Part shown: positions 28,701-41,300 of the stretch, piece by piece | How positions within the stretch are numbered: the stretch's first letter is position 1 | Layout of the letters: each line of letters starts with the position of its first letter | Origin: Stenopsyche tienmushanensis | Lineage: Eukaryota > Arthropoda > Insecta > Trichoptera > Stenopsychidae | Reading direction: 5' to 3' | Assembly (NCBI GenBank): GCA_008973525.1 | Contig: WACJ01000514.1 | Location: forward strand, 992,001 to 1,056,000 | Length of the DNA stretch: 64,000 bases | Position numbers and translations under genes: made by a program | Notes under the pieces: generated by a model | Told to the model about the DNA's origin: nothing | Seen by the model: the letters and a program-made list of their open reading frames with translations, nothing else | The model's database searches: none

Positions 28701-28838
28701 CAAAATGATCATGCTGTTTTGTTATTTCAAATAGGTTAATTGATTGTTTCGCTGTTAGTATATTTGGTTTCCATGGACACGCTTGCAGTTACTCTTACAA
28801 CTATAACAGGCTTGATTTACGTCATTTGATCATTCAAA

Positions 28839-29614
28839 ATGACTGACAAGGAGTCTTTCAGTGAAAACGAAATATTTTTAGACTGTCTAAAAAATGACGC
28901 AATGTCCACAAAACAGAGAAACGATAATATAAAAAAGGTAATTGCTATTTAACTCAAAATCGATTGATAACCTAATATATTTTAGTGCGTTCAAATAGAT
29001 ACTGTGTAGTTATTTACTTCTCATTAGTAGAATCAGTCGTATTTATTGCATCACACCCGTTTTTTAAGGTTTCGTACACCTATTCAGCTACTGCGTTTAT
29101 TAACCTATTCGGGTAATATTTTATAATCTTCATTCAAACATGCTTTCAAAACAATGTCACAACAAATGCAATTTCTGATTGTCTCATAAATACTTTAGAA
29201 CGTCTGATAAACTTTATTATATACCCTCCATGCTTTATATTCAATACATAAAATATATTTTCTTTTGGAACAAAGTGGAGCGTATGGTATCATAAATACC
29301 ACCTTTATTTATAACCCTACGTTTATGGACAGATACAGAGGACAGACAGTAAATAAATGGATTGGAGGGTCTTTAAGTATGACCCTCCAATTTATACTGC
29401 CATTGATCGAAAAACTAAACTGTAAATATATTGATGATTTCCTTCGTTTTAATGATTTCTAAATGACACGTTTTTTTAGAGACTGGACATAGTAAAGGCT
29501 AAATTGTTGTCTAGAGCAATTTATAGCCCTATAGAGGAAGCAAGGGCTATTGCTATACAGAAGTATAAAATGGAGCCATCTTTATTGGTCTACTCAAGAG
29601 AAAAAATATTTTAA
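28839..29614 (+). CDS. Possible small multi-exon gene, function unknown
   Basis: Three coding blocks suggest a small gene but do not join cleanly. Block 1 (28839-28937) is a 33-codon start exon, MTDKESFSENEIFLDCLKND and on, ending at AAG before GTAATT. Block 2 ends at 29348 (GAYGIINTTFIYNPTFMDRY, then RGQT) before GTAAAT. Block 3 (29480-29614) follows TTTTTTTAG in phase with block 2, reads RLDIVKAKLLSRAIYSPIEE and on, and ends at TAA. Block 1 leaves phase 0, whereas the only acceptor seen for block 2 (after AACAAAG, 29275) needs two preceding bases, so an exon is missing or the model is wrong. The residue composition looks protein-like rather than random AT-rich. I do not recognise the family. 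It lies just downstream of a mariner remnant. Confidence 0.35.
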
Positions 29615-30480
29615 TGTATCAAATACTACAACTACCGGAACCAAATTATTACTTGTGTGGACATTTGTTGATTGAATATTACAATTGAAAAATAAATTTA
29701 TATCAAGATTTTTAACAATCTTTCAATTAAAGGAATTAATTGTTTTACTGAAATTTTATTAATCGAGCTATAACAACCCAAAATGGTATATTATAACTTT
29801 GTATTCATATTATCTGAAAATGAACTTTTACTACACTCATATCTGTTTAACCTTTTGATAAGTATGCCCGCACTTGATGTGGTCAGCGCTTTATTTACAA
29901 CGCGTTAATTGAATATATCTTATGACCAATACTTTTTCGATCCATGCTGATTGAGGATTCTAATTTAATATCATTGGGTTTTACACTTGATAATAAAATG
30001 TTAAAATTCAATTTAGTATAATACATTGGAAACTCACAATAAGATAGTTAAAATAAAACTAAACATTTTTCAATATTAGTTCCATTTTTTAATGAATCAA
30101 ATAATTATTCAAAAGGTAGTTCATACTGAATTTTCTTTTTAAAAAAAAATATGGCAATCACATGTACTGCCATACAAATGTATGACAAAAAATTCAATAT
30201 TTATTGATCAGTGACAAATATCTCATGAAATATAAATTAGACAGTTCATACAAAAATACAATTATATATTTATAAATATAAAATTACAAACATGATTCGT
30301 CATAAAAATAAGGCATTCTGTGATGTCTGTATACAGATTTAACGCGTTGGCGGACACGTCTGAATTATGCAGTCATTTTTCATAGCAAAATATGATGTTA
30401 CATTGTAATTACATGTATTTTTAAATAGATATAAAAGTAAACAAAAACACAAATTAATACTGAAGACCCTGCTGAATTCA
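29615..30480. other. Unassigned AT-rich sequence
   Basis: No repeat family or coding signal is seen. Confidence 0.3.
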
Positions 30481-31420
30481 GACGAGCGAAGTGAAATTTT
30501 TCATGCAACTGTAACGTAGACCCTTTGCTGACACACAGTGGTCCGCTATCTTCGTCGCTGCAATTTGTTAACCTGAGATCGCTGAAATTCGCACCTGAGA
30601 AGCGCTTAAAAACGCAAATGATCGCTCAAGAGACAACATATTTAGATACAGGAACAGGAGCTCCGCAGGGAGATTAAATCAAGAGACAAAGTGCATCACA
30701 TGTATTGTAAAAATAAGCAAAGGAGACGGCGTTTATGAGGGACCACTAGAGAAAGGCGGAAAGTGCGGCTAATCAGGCTGAGTCGGCGGAGGCTCTTTGG
30801 ATGGCAAGTCCCGATAATACCAGTGGAAGCTCAAAGAGCAGATCGAAGAAAGCTTTCGAGACGAAAGTCATGAGGATCTAGTCCACGAAGAGATGCTAAT
30901 CCCACGAGATCTGGCAACGAACTGCTGAAGACCGCTAGTCCTGGGGCAGACATCTTTATTTCTCCGTACCCCCCCAGATGCTTTGGTATCCAATAATGCA
31001 CCATTCAGACGTCTTGGTGAGGATTCCTTATCTTTTCGTGGTAGTCGGTAGTCGTCTCGGACTAGGCCCATCAACCCTTCAGGGTTCCAGTAACCCCGGT
31101 TCCACGAATTGACCACGGCTGCATTCGAAGCTCTATTGTCCTTAGATAAGGTCGATCTCAAATGTAAATGAAGAATTCCAACGATAACAATATCTACCAT
31201 TGCCTTTCTATATCGCTGTGCAAATTGAAGGCCTGCTGAATTAATAGAAATTTTTCGATGGCAGACTTCTCAAGTTAAATGCAAAATTTGATAGCGATCC
31301 ATTGCGGCGAGTTATATTGCCTCAAAGAAAGGTTCACGGGAACGCATGCCCCGACTCTGATAGCTTAGAGATGAGTTTTATAGCTAACACTCCCAAAAAA
31401 TGGGCACATTATTTTTTGAA
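30480..31420. other. GC-richer block, possible decayed retroelement
   Basis: This block is richer in GC than the flanks. A 110-codon minus frame (30868-31200) ends ISISSWTRSS and shows no domain I recognise. On the plus strand, short Lys/Arg-rich pieces resemble the region before reverse transcriptase in non-LTR elements, but this is weak. Confidence 0.25.
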
Positions 31421-32349
31421 AGAGTGCAAATTGAATTTTTTATCTTCTGTATTTTGGAATGTTAAATAACATCCAATGATTTTTTAAAAAACATATTTAA
31501 TGATAATCTTACATCAAATTTAAATTACTAAATTAATTTTTCATTAGCTGATTTACATAAACTTATATTTTATTTCTGTAATGAAATGCAAGTAAAAGAC
31601 ATTCGAACACGAAGAAGCCATTCTACTTGCACGACAACAAAAAATAACAATAAAAGACTAAATAAATAATATCTTTAGTGAACCGTTAACTGCCACGCAT
31701 GAAAATTATGATTCAAAATATAATTGAATCATTTACAATGAATAGTATAAAAATATATATTTTAATTGAGGGGCTCTTGAACATGGTCAGTCTCATTTTT
31801 TTCAGTAGTATCGATTTCAAATCAGCTAGGGTTGTTACACTTTTATTTAACAAGCACGAAATAAAAATACGTAAGCCACGCATGTGTTAAAAATATATTT
31901 GATCAATACAATTACGTGCATTTGTCTGTGGCGACAAGATTTCAACCGCGTCTATAGATGCTCGTGACAATAAAACGGGTTAAGAGTTTCTGATGAAGAA
32001 TTTTAAGCTTAAATTTATTATCATATTTATATTTATTCCTATTTAGTCTTAATTAAATTAACAATAGTTTGAGATTAAAAATGAAAATATGTAAAATAAT
32101 AATAACACAAAAAATACTCATTTTTTGTTCATAAATTGATTTGAAAATTACTTGCCGATTTAAAACTTACACTTATTAATATTGGACGGCGTTTATTATA
32201 CACGTGGAATCAATCGGTGTTTATTTAAATATGAATTAATTTAATTTCACGAGTAAATCTGTATAAAAACTATGTTAAAAATATATATGCATTAACAATT
32301 ATTTATCCAGGTTTCACCTTTCGTTGATGTCATAAAATATCCAACGTCA
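31421..32349. other. Unassigned AT-rich sequence downstream of the C2 gene
   Basis: It presumably includes the 3' UTR of the C2-domain gene, whose stop codon is at 32350-32352. No other feature is seen. Confidence 0.3.
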
Positions 32350-35300
32350 TCATTCGAACGGAAACCAATTTGTTTTTGGAACACCAGGCGAGTCGATCAA
32401 TTCTTGCCAGAATTCAGAATAGGATGTATGCGGTCCTATGATCACCTTTCCGAGTATTTCTTTAATCGCCATTGAATTCTTGCAACCTAACGAGACGTAG
32501 ACGGAAATGTTTTGTAATTTTCTCGAGTTGAAACGAAGTCTAGCGCATGAATTTTTATCCCATCTGGCTGAAATAGTCGGGAAAAATCTGTCACTTTTCC
32601 AATGCGATTCTGATTTGTCATTGTCCGTTATAGAAGCCTTGATATACAGCGGTTCTGAAATTGATAAGCAATTTTATAATATGGTATTTTACAGAATCTT
32701 AATTTATACTGCCAGCTCTCAGTCTATAATATATTATCAACGTTGGAACCTTTGGTGACATTTAGGGCTATCGACGGAACTGCTGTTAATTTTAGCATGA
32801 AAACTATCTATGAAAAAATCAAATATATGGTAGTATCGAGGGTGAATGCTGGAGGTTACACCCACGTGAGTGTCATATTGAAAAGGTCCAAGAATTCAAA
32901 TACTTTGGAGCCATCCTCAAGGAGAAGAACTCAATGAATAACAAAATAACCTCGAGGATTCAACAAGGTAATGAGTGTTATCTTGGTACGAATGCCGACT
33001 TATAGAGCCCCTTGGGCCATACTAGATTCGGGACTGAATCGCAGTAGACCTGTTGAAAGATCTCATCTATCCACCATCATAGGCTGTGAGGCTTGGGCAC
33101 TCCAGAGGAAACTGCTGGAGCAAGCACTCAGGGTAGCTGAGCTCAACGTCGACAACATGGTCCACAGCATGATGGCAAGCATGAAGAACTGGGACCTTTG
33201 GCGTGACTACGTAGAAGAGATTCTGAGCGCCAAAGAGGGCAGTGAAAGAGAGAGGCGCAGAGCACCTCTCCAACACTAGAATAGGGCCAAGCAATCTGAG
33301 GCCAGACTACCTGTCCTCCTGAAGCAATGTGGAAAACAATACCAGGAGGACAGAGAAGGGCAAGGGAAAGGTTTAGCCAGATAGAAGATCATTTTTAAAA
33401 CTGGTGGATATTGAATAAAATGCGTAAATTAGATGCGTTACCTTTGCGTAGTTCATGCTCTTGCATTGTTTGTATATTACAGCGCATTTTTGTAACATTC
33501 ACATCAATAGTATCTTGGCATCCGTCTTCACTGGTAGAATATAAAAATGTGACTTCAACTTGGCCCTTTTTATTCTCCGGCTGAAAAATTAAAAGAAAGA
33601 CATTCATTATTTGATTTAAAAAAAAATATTTATCTAAAAATATCATTAATTTGCCTTATGCTACTTATGATAAGTATTTTTAGAAAATATTTATGCAAGA
33701 CTTTTTATCTGGAAAAAATTGTCAATAAAATGACAACGAATCGCTAACAATAAAGGAAGATACAACATATAATTTTCTTAATACTTGATTTAATTTATTG
33801 ACCTGATGTGTATATAATAAGAATGTAAAGAGAGGAAGGTTTTGCTAAAGATTTTCAGTCCTCTTCGAAACGAGATCTCAGGCACTGAAGTCATGAGGTT
33901 TATGTACGGCGAAGCATCAATTATCAGCTTCGTCCAAACTTGTCATCTACATTGGGTACATCATCTAATACGGATCAGAAGACCTCGTCTACACTGGGAT
34001 AAACAGGTAAGCATAGATGTCGCATATCAATTCATCACGGCATTTGATTGACTTCAGTACCGGAGCGTGTTTTGTGAATTGGCTTACTATTAATACTGCC
34101 ATTAAGTTAGATATTTATCAAAGAGTTAAGATTTCATATGATATAACAAGATTTAACCATGCAAGAAATAATATATTCTAATACATTTCATTACAAAAAT
34201 GAAATATAACTTCATATAAATATGATATATAAAGAAACATATGTATACGATGATGATATAATGTGTTATTACAAGGTTATAATGTTCCATGTAGTTATCT
34301 TAAAATTACAGTCTTGCACAGATAACAGTGGGAACTGTTCATTGTTTGTATTCTCAAGTAAAAAAATCACAATAAAAAATCGTAGAAAAAGCGTATGCAT
34401 ATATTTACTACATGTGATAATTATTATCGGAAAATATATTTACACGGAGTTGTTATACTGGAATAAGCAAATAAAGAATGCGACGAGACTGGTAGTAATT
34501 AAATAAAAATAAAGTATATCATTATATCAAAAAATATGCTTCACAGGAATGAAAACATTTTGATGTGTTGATCTTTGTGGTTTACTAAAATTAAAATTAT
34601 TTGTCGTTCGTGTAGCGTTATATATAGATTTTACAAAAACATGTAAAAATAACTTACAACGCCTTTTGATGCTGTCATCCCGCTGTTTAGCTGTTCAATC
34701 GGACGCCATAAATCAGGTGTACTGGTTTGATCATGTCTCAGTTTATTCTTGAATAACTTCTGATCGAAATTCCACGTAGCTGCTCCTATTGTACGGCGTT
34801 TTTCAGGAGTACCTTTGCTTCCTTGCTCAGTTTTTGTTCCTTTGAATGACGTCGACATGATTTTTTCAAACTTTGATAGAGTCGACGTAGGTCCAGGGTT
34901 ATTCGCTGTGCTCGTTGTGCCTTGTTCGGATAGTGCTCGACTAGTTAATCTTTTTTTATCGTTGCCCTGCACGGCCACTTCTAGTATAGCATACACCGTC
35001 AGGGATAAAAAGTGTCCTGTTAATTGAGAATCGGTCACATCGTTTACCTTCTTCGACTTTTTTGAATTCAACGGGAATTTGAACTCTTCGTTCCAAACAG
35101 GCCATGACGTATCTTGAAACTGCGATTCGAATTTGACGTCTCCGGGAAATAATTTCAGCTGAAAATGAAAAATGATAATTATTACCTCTTTATTTTTAAT
35201 AAAACCTTTCAACAATGAAAATATGCAGTAAAAATTGAACAATATTGAAATTATATTTTTAAAAGAAACTAAAGCACTTTGATACTATGGACGTAGCTTT

Positions 35301-38300
35301 TAAAAATACTGTTAAAAATGCATACAATGAAGAATTTTAGATCACAATAACTTCTTACATTAATGCATATCATGCATTAAATTCTTCTCAAGATTGTTTA
35401 AATTATCAAGTATTTCATAGGATTTCTATAAGTGATTTAATATACTAGTTATATGCAAGATCCGATAGCTAATATATATGATAAAACATTAATAATCACA
35501 TACATTTTTATCAGATTACTTACACATAGGACAATAGATAAGAGTATACCGTAAATAAACCACCTCTCAAATACACATAGTTTCTGATACAATAAGCAGG
35601 TGAGCTATGAGAGCATTTTATTAAAAAAAAAATAATACAAGGTAAAAAATAACTAAAGTACTAATTTATTATAAACTAGTAATTACCCGGCATGATTTGC
35701 AATATCACACAAAGAAGGAAAGTTTTTTTATGTTTTGATCCTATTTATTGAAGTGCTTTCATATATTTTTAAATATGCTAAAAAAAAGGTATACGATCGA
35801 CAGTCGTAGTGTTTTATTTACCTTAGCAACCACCAGACCAATATGCGCCAACATAGTGCATATGCTAAACGTCTCGCATAACAAATTGCGTATACAAATA
35901 ATATTTTTACTATACCCATGTTATTCCCGCAAGTATAAACAATAAGTTGATCAAGTTTTATCGCAATCGGATGAACGGTATGGAAGCGCATTAAATACAG
36001 ACAAACAAACATTGATTTTTTTTTATATATCAGATACTATGCCTGTGTTACTCGCGCAATCCTTAGCAATAAGTGGACGAAGTTTTATCACAATCTGATG
36101 AACGGTTTGGCAGCGCATTACATACGAACAAAAAAGGATTATTTTTTGTATATTAAGATGAAGATTTCAGTTTCTTCATTCAATTGCAACGCATGCTTGT
36201 ATTGAATATAGAAATTGATGACTATTAAGTATTTTTAATTCTAATTACCAAGAGCAATTTATGTGCATTTGTATTGTTTAAAGAATTGTGAGTTGACAAT
36301 AGAATAAGTTCTTCAATGCTAAAAATCTGCTAAATAATGCTGAAGATATGCGGTTTTGAGCACGTGTTTGATTTCAAGATAACATTGTTCAGAACAGAAC
36401 AACAACGAAAATTACAGACATTGACATAACGTAAGCCTTCGACAGAGTAGTACATACGTATCTTACATTTGATTAAATAACCTGTCAATGACAATTACAA
36501 TGATATTATATGTATGCTGGGTTCGTGCGAAGTATCCAAACAATAATGCCAACTTTCACCAGCGACGCATGCGTTTATTAATATGCTATTGATGATTTCT
36601 ATCGATGATTACGGTTTATTGATGTGAGAGATTTGAAAGATTTGGGCTGATTACGAATATAATCGCTTACTATGCGCATTTGTATTCTATGAGCATCGCG
36701 TTTTATCGATTTTGACACCTTAATATTGAGTGAATGTACCGGATATTGATAACTGAAAATATTAGTCATGAGTTATTAACTTGGCACGCTTAATTTGATA
36801 TATATACAAATATGTCATAATGCCTACACGTCGTGAAATATAAAATGCATCGATTTTAATAGATTTGAGTGCACGAAGAGGAGTTCAAGGCGTACACTTG
36901 CCAATTATATGACGCAAACGGCTATACAGTCGTGAAACAGGGATAAGTGACGCTAAACGGGAGCGCTGCATTTTCAGCAGAGCTTCGTTCTGTTGTTTTT
37001 TTTAAATTTTGGTTTTCGTTTCTGTTCAAATCTAAACATTTATATTAATTCTGTTACTGTTTTCGTTCCGGAAAAAATAACGGTTTTTTCGATCCAACTT
37101 CGGATGATTTGTTTTTTTTAATATTTTACATGTTTTTACCAGTTTTAAAAACTTTTTTTCCAGCATAATTTAGAACCTTTGATTCCCTTTTTTTAATAAG
37201 CATTCTACATGTATTCATGTAGAATAATATTATTGAATTTATTCTGTTTCCCTCTAGAAAACGTCTAGAATTTTAACCCTTTGAGTAGTGACCTAATTTA
37301 AAATCATCATAAACTTAGATGCTATATTTGCATGTCCGCCACTTATCATCCATATAAATCCACTTATCAGCCAGGACTAGGGAATCCAAATCCGGGATCC
37401 CTGACAGTGCTCATGAATCCCGGGATTAGTAAACGTAATCCTGAAAAAATCGGGATTGAATTTTTTATCTAACAGAAAACTTACACCTCACCAGCACGAT
37501 GAAGGCTAATCAATCGAGAAATTCTCGCCAAAATCTGGACGCTTGGAAACAGTGGCGTAACTACCAATTGGCGAGCTTAAACGACGCCTAGAGGCAGTAA
37601 CTGTCTCTAACCTATGTGTACATATATTTTTTTCAAACTCTTATATTAACCTTTCCCTAACGGTGATGTATTTACTACACCTTGACTCTAATAATGGGAA
37701 TATCGATATGAAATATAATAGATACGGGGTTCAGAATTTTTATATTCCTCCGTAATATAATTACGAATCACATCAAAGTATTATAGTATAAAAATATTCA
37801 ACTGCAGCGACGGAAATAAATAATTATTCGGGAAATCGGGAATTTTGCGATAAATGGATTTATTAGTAATTTTTGATCAAATTTATCAATTTAATTTCTT
37901 AAACTATTGAAAATCCCGGTCCCGGGATCCCAGGACTGATTCCGGGATGGTCTAATGCAGCGGTTATTGGTTCAGTTCCGGTTCGAAGCCCTGATTTTTA
38001 TTGTATAAATATCTTTAATTGCTAAGGAATTTAATTCAATTACACAGAATTGCTGGATTCAAGACTGCAAAATGATTACAAACATATTTTTTAATGCAAT
38101 TAGAAGTTTGTGGTTTGGGAGTATAACAAATTGTGGTCTAAACACTTTTCCTGCTAATTTTTCCTCGAATCAGAATTCAGTTCGATTCTATTGGTCTTTA
38201 TTGTGTGCGCTTCTATTATTTCCGAGTCTGGAAATGTCTGATTAAATTAGCAATGTGCCATTAGGATTCCAGTCTTGGCTCCGATACCAAAGTGGTATGG

Positions 38301-41300
38301 ATACATATAAGGAAGATTGTGCAACCGACACATGACGCAATGAGTATCAATTTGATTTCTCTAGCAACGTATCAGAAGACCATGTTTCGAATTAAAGTCG
38401 GTTATCATCGCCGAGAGCAAATTGCTGCCCGGTCAAGTCTGCATTGATGAAAGAGCACAATTTTGTCCGAGTGGATCAATTTATATCTTGACATAATGAG
38501 ACATTAATGTAAGGAAAGCATCAATCTGTCCATAAACCAAGCATCTTTCAGTTATTATAAGGCTCTGTTATGGTATTTACACATAAACGCACAAATAAAT
38601 TTGGGGGGCGTTGAAGACCAATTGCTGCCCCCTTGGCGATATTTGCAAGAACATGCGATCCCTGCTGAAAATAATCCCTGATCTCCCATATAAATCAGTT
38701 GTACATCAATTTCTTTCTTGATTTATTTGAATGGAAAGAAATGTGGATTCTTGCTGAATAATTTCTTAGTAAGAAAGACAGCTACGTGCCTTCATTGATA
38801 TAAAATTCTAATTAGAATTACGAACTGCTCTCGCTCGGCCAATTAAAACACTTAATTACTGAGCTGTTGGATAAAACTAGAATTGTTTCGTGTGGAATAT
38901 AAACGGTTCTTACGGAAAACGTTCGCAGAAGTCGTTTCATATAAAAATGCATTCATTCAAATATATTCACATTGAGCATTGAACTTGTTGGCCGTATCCA
39001 AGCAAAATTCTCAGGATGCTAAGATAAAAATTAATTGTTTGTTACGTTATGCAATAGAAATCATTTTTAAAAGGCTGTTATAATTGAAAATTAGCTACAG
39101 CAACAAATTGTTGTCAATTGGTGACCTTTTAATAAGAGAATCAACTACAATCATCTATTTGGTATTTGTCCCAGATGCAATAAATACTATTGTGACGCAA
39201 CATGTCCAATATGCAAGAATTATTGATGCACTCATTATGCAGGCAATTCTCTGCATAATGTATGAGAATATGTGAAGCATCTTCGATTTTTATAAGGCAT
39301 AGCCGTTTAAAATTCCTGATCACCCTACAAAGCAATGATTAATGTAAAATAATCATCGTTTGCACTACTTGCTACCAGGTCTGAATAATAATTTCGTTGA
39401 TAAATTGATATTGAATCTATTTGACGGTATAGCATCCAATATTTCATCATGATATAGAACAATTTTATGATAAGATTCATTCACCAATACCAAATTACCC
39501 TCAGGATGCTAAGCAATGATACATAACGATCGTATAAGATAACTTTAGATATCTTATACGATCTTCTTCGTATAATTGTAATGAAGAAACTCGATGGACC
39601 ACAATGAATTATGCGGTTGTCGTCGCAAGTCGATTTTCACACTAAATGGACGAAGATATAAACCCTCGACGTCAGTAGTCTCTATTCGAATTGAAACATT
39701 GTTATGATCAGGTATCGCAATTTGTCTGATAAAAAAAGCCGTTTATCAACAAGATTGGCAGACCAAGGCAAAAGAGTTCATCGCTATAATGAAAATAAAA
39801 ACCTCAGTGGCCTCAGAAAAAAAAGATGGAAGCAAGGTCTCTACAGGCAGCATGTACCGACAACATTTGGTTAACGAACATCAGCTATATAAGGAAATGC
39901 ATACATTGCGAGGTTCGTATAATTTATGCATTTCCTTCAATGTTTATATAAGAGGCGTACTGATGGAATCATGCAACTTGAATGATGAAATGCTTTTAAA
40001 ACTCAATAGTTCGTCTTCTCTTCTTATTTTGATCCTTTTATAGTCCATGACGGTCAATATCCATTTTGTTGTACAGATCCTTGACCGCATTAACACATTC
40101 CATCCGCGCGAGTTTCTAAAAACTTGCAAACTGATTCTTCCTTTGTAAAAATCGGCATAGTTCTTAAGCCAGCAGATAAATTGAAACGAAATTTTCTAAG
40201 CTCCCTCACAAGGATTTACTGCATAAATATACATAAATACAAAGTGGTTTTCAAAATTGACAAACAAAGCGTGATAAGCTCAATGTTATAAAAACAGAAA
40301 TAATATTGATACCCTTGACCTCGCTTAGATACAATAAATCATGCATAAGCAATAGATCGAATGAAGGCCTAGCAAATAAAAGAAACCGCTTTATTTGGAC
40401 TCATTGACTATGAAAATGTCTTCCAAGTACTTCAATAATGCATAACTGGGGTTAATTTAACCCCAGATATTTTGCTATTTCTGTAGTTCTCTTGGAGAAG
40501 AATGACAATTTCACTGATGAATACGATGTCTATCCTATATTATAGTCTGAAATTGGATAAAAACATGATAATCTAGTTGATCTTTTTACAATAATAAAAA
40601 AATAAAAGTAACTCTCACGCGGTAGAATTAAAACTTCTTAATTCATAGAGTTGAAACGTGGAAGAAAATCTTGGGAAAATTGCAAGCCTTTCAGATTCGA
40701 ATTTTCTATATTCAAGAAGAGATTTCCGCAAAAGAATAGTGATACTCGGATGATGCCATTCCCGACCTCCCATGAGGCGTCATCACATCAGCGGCGAATT
40801 ATCAAAACAGCAGTACGAGAGAGTAGTCGAGCAACTTCGACGATGAAGGACCTCTTCGCTTGACGAACAGCTCTTCGATCCCACCCCTGATGCCTCATTT
40901 CGACCTCTATCACGGAGCTAATGAAATCATAGACGTGTTCCGTCGTTCATCGTAGCCGATTCGCGGGTCGGGACCATTGTTACGGATGGCGTAGCGATCG
41001 ATCTCGCATTCGATCACGCATCGCGCTGAGATGTTGTCAATAGCGGATTCGCGGGTGAACAACGCGACCTCTTATCGTCAGAAGAGCGTCGCGAACGCTA
41101 CAGCTTTTTTTCCATTTGTCAACGGAAATGATTATTATATTAGATAAAATATGAAGCTGTTTGTTGTGTATTATATAATAAAATAGGCTTGCTACACATA
41201 CACACACAATAGAAATGGCGCGGCGCGTTTATGATATCAGCGGTTTTTAAACTGGGGTCCTCACAAATATAAGGCCCAAGAAGGGTTGCATGGACTACAT

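Noticed and set aside
30868..31200. 110-codon frame
   Set aside because: It has no domain and no repeat partner in the window; it could be part of an old retroelement but cannot be supported as a gene.
34815..35027. 70-codon plus-strand frame
   Set aside because: It is antisense to exon 2 of the C2-domain gene.
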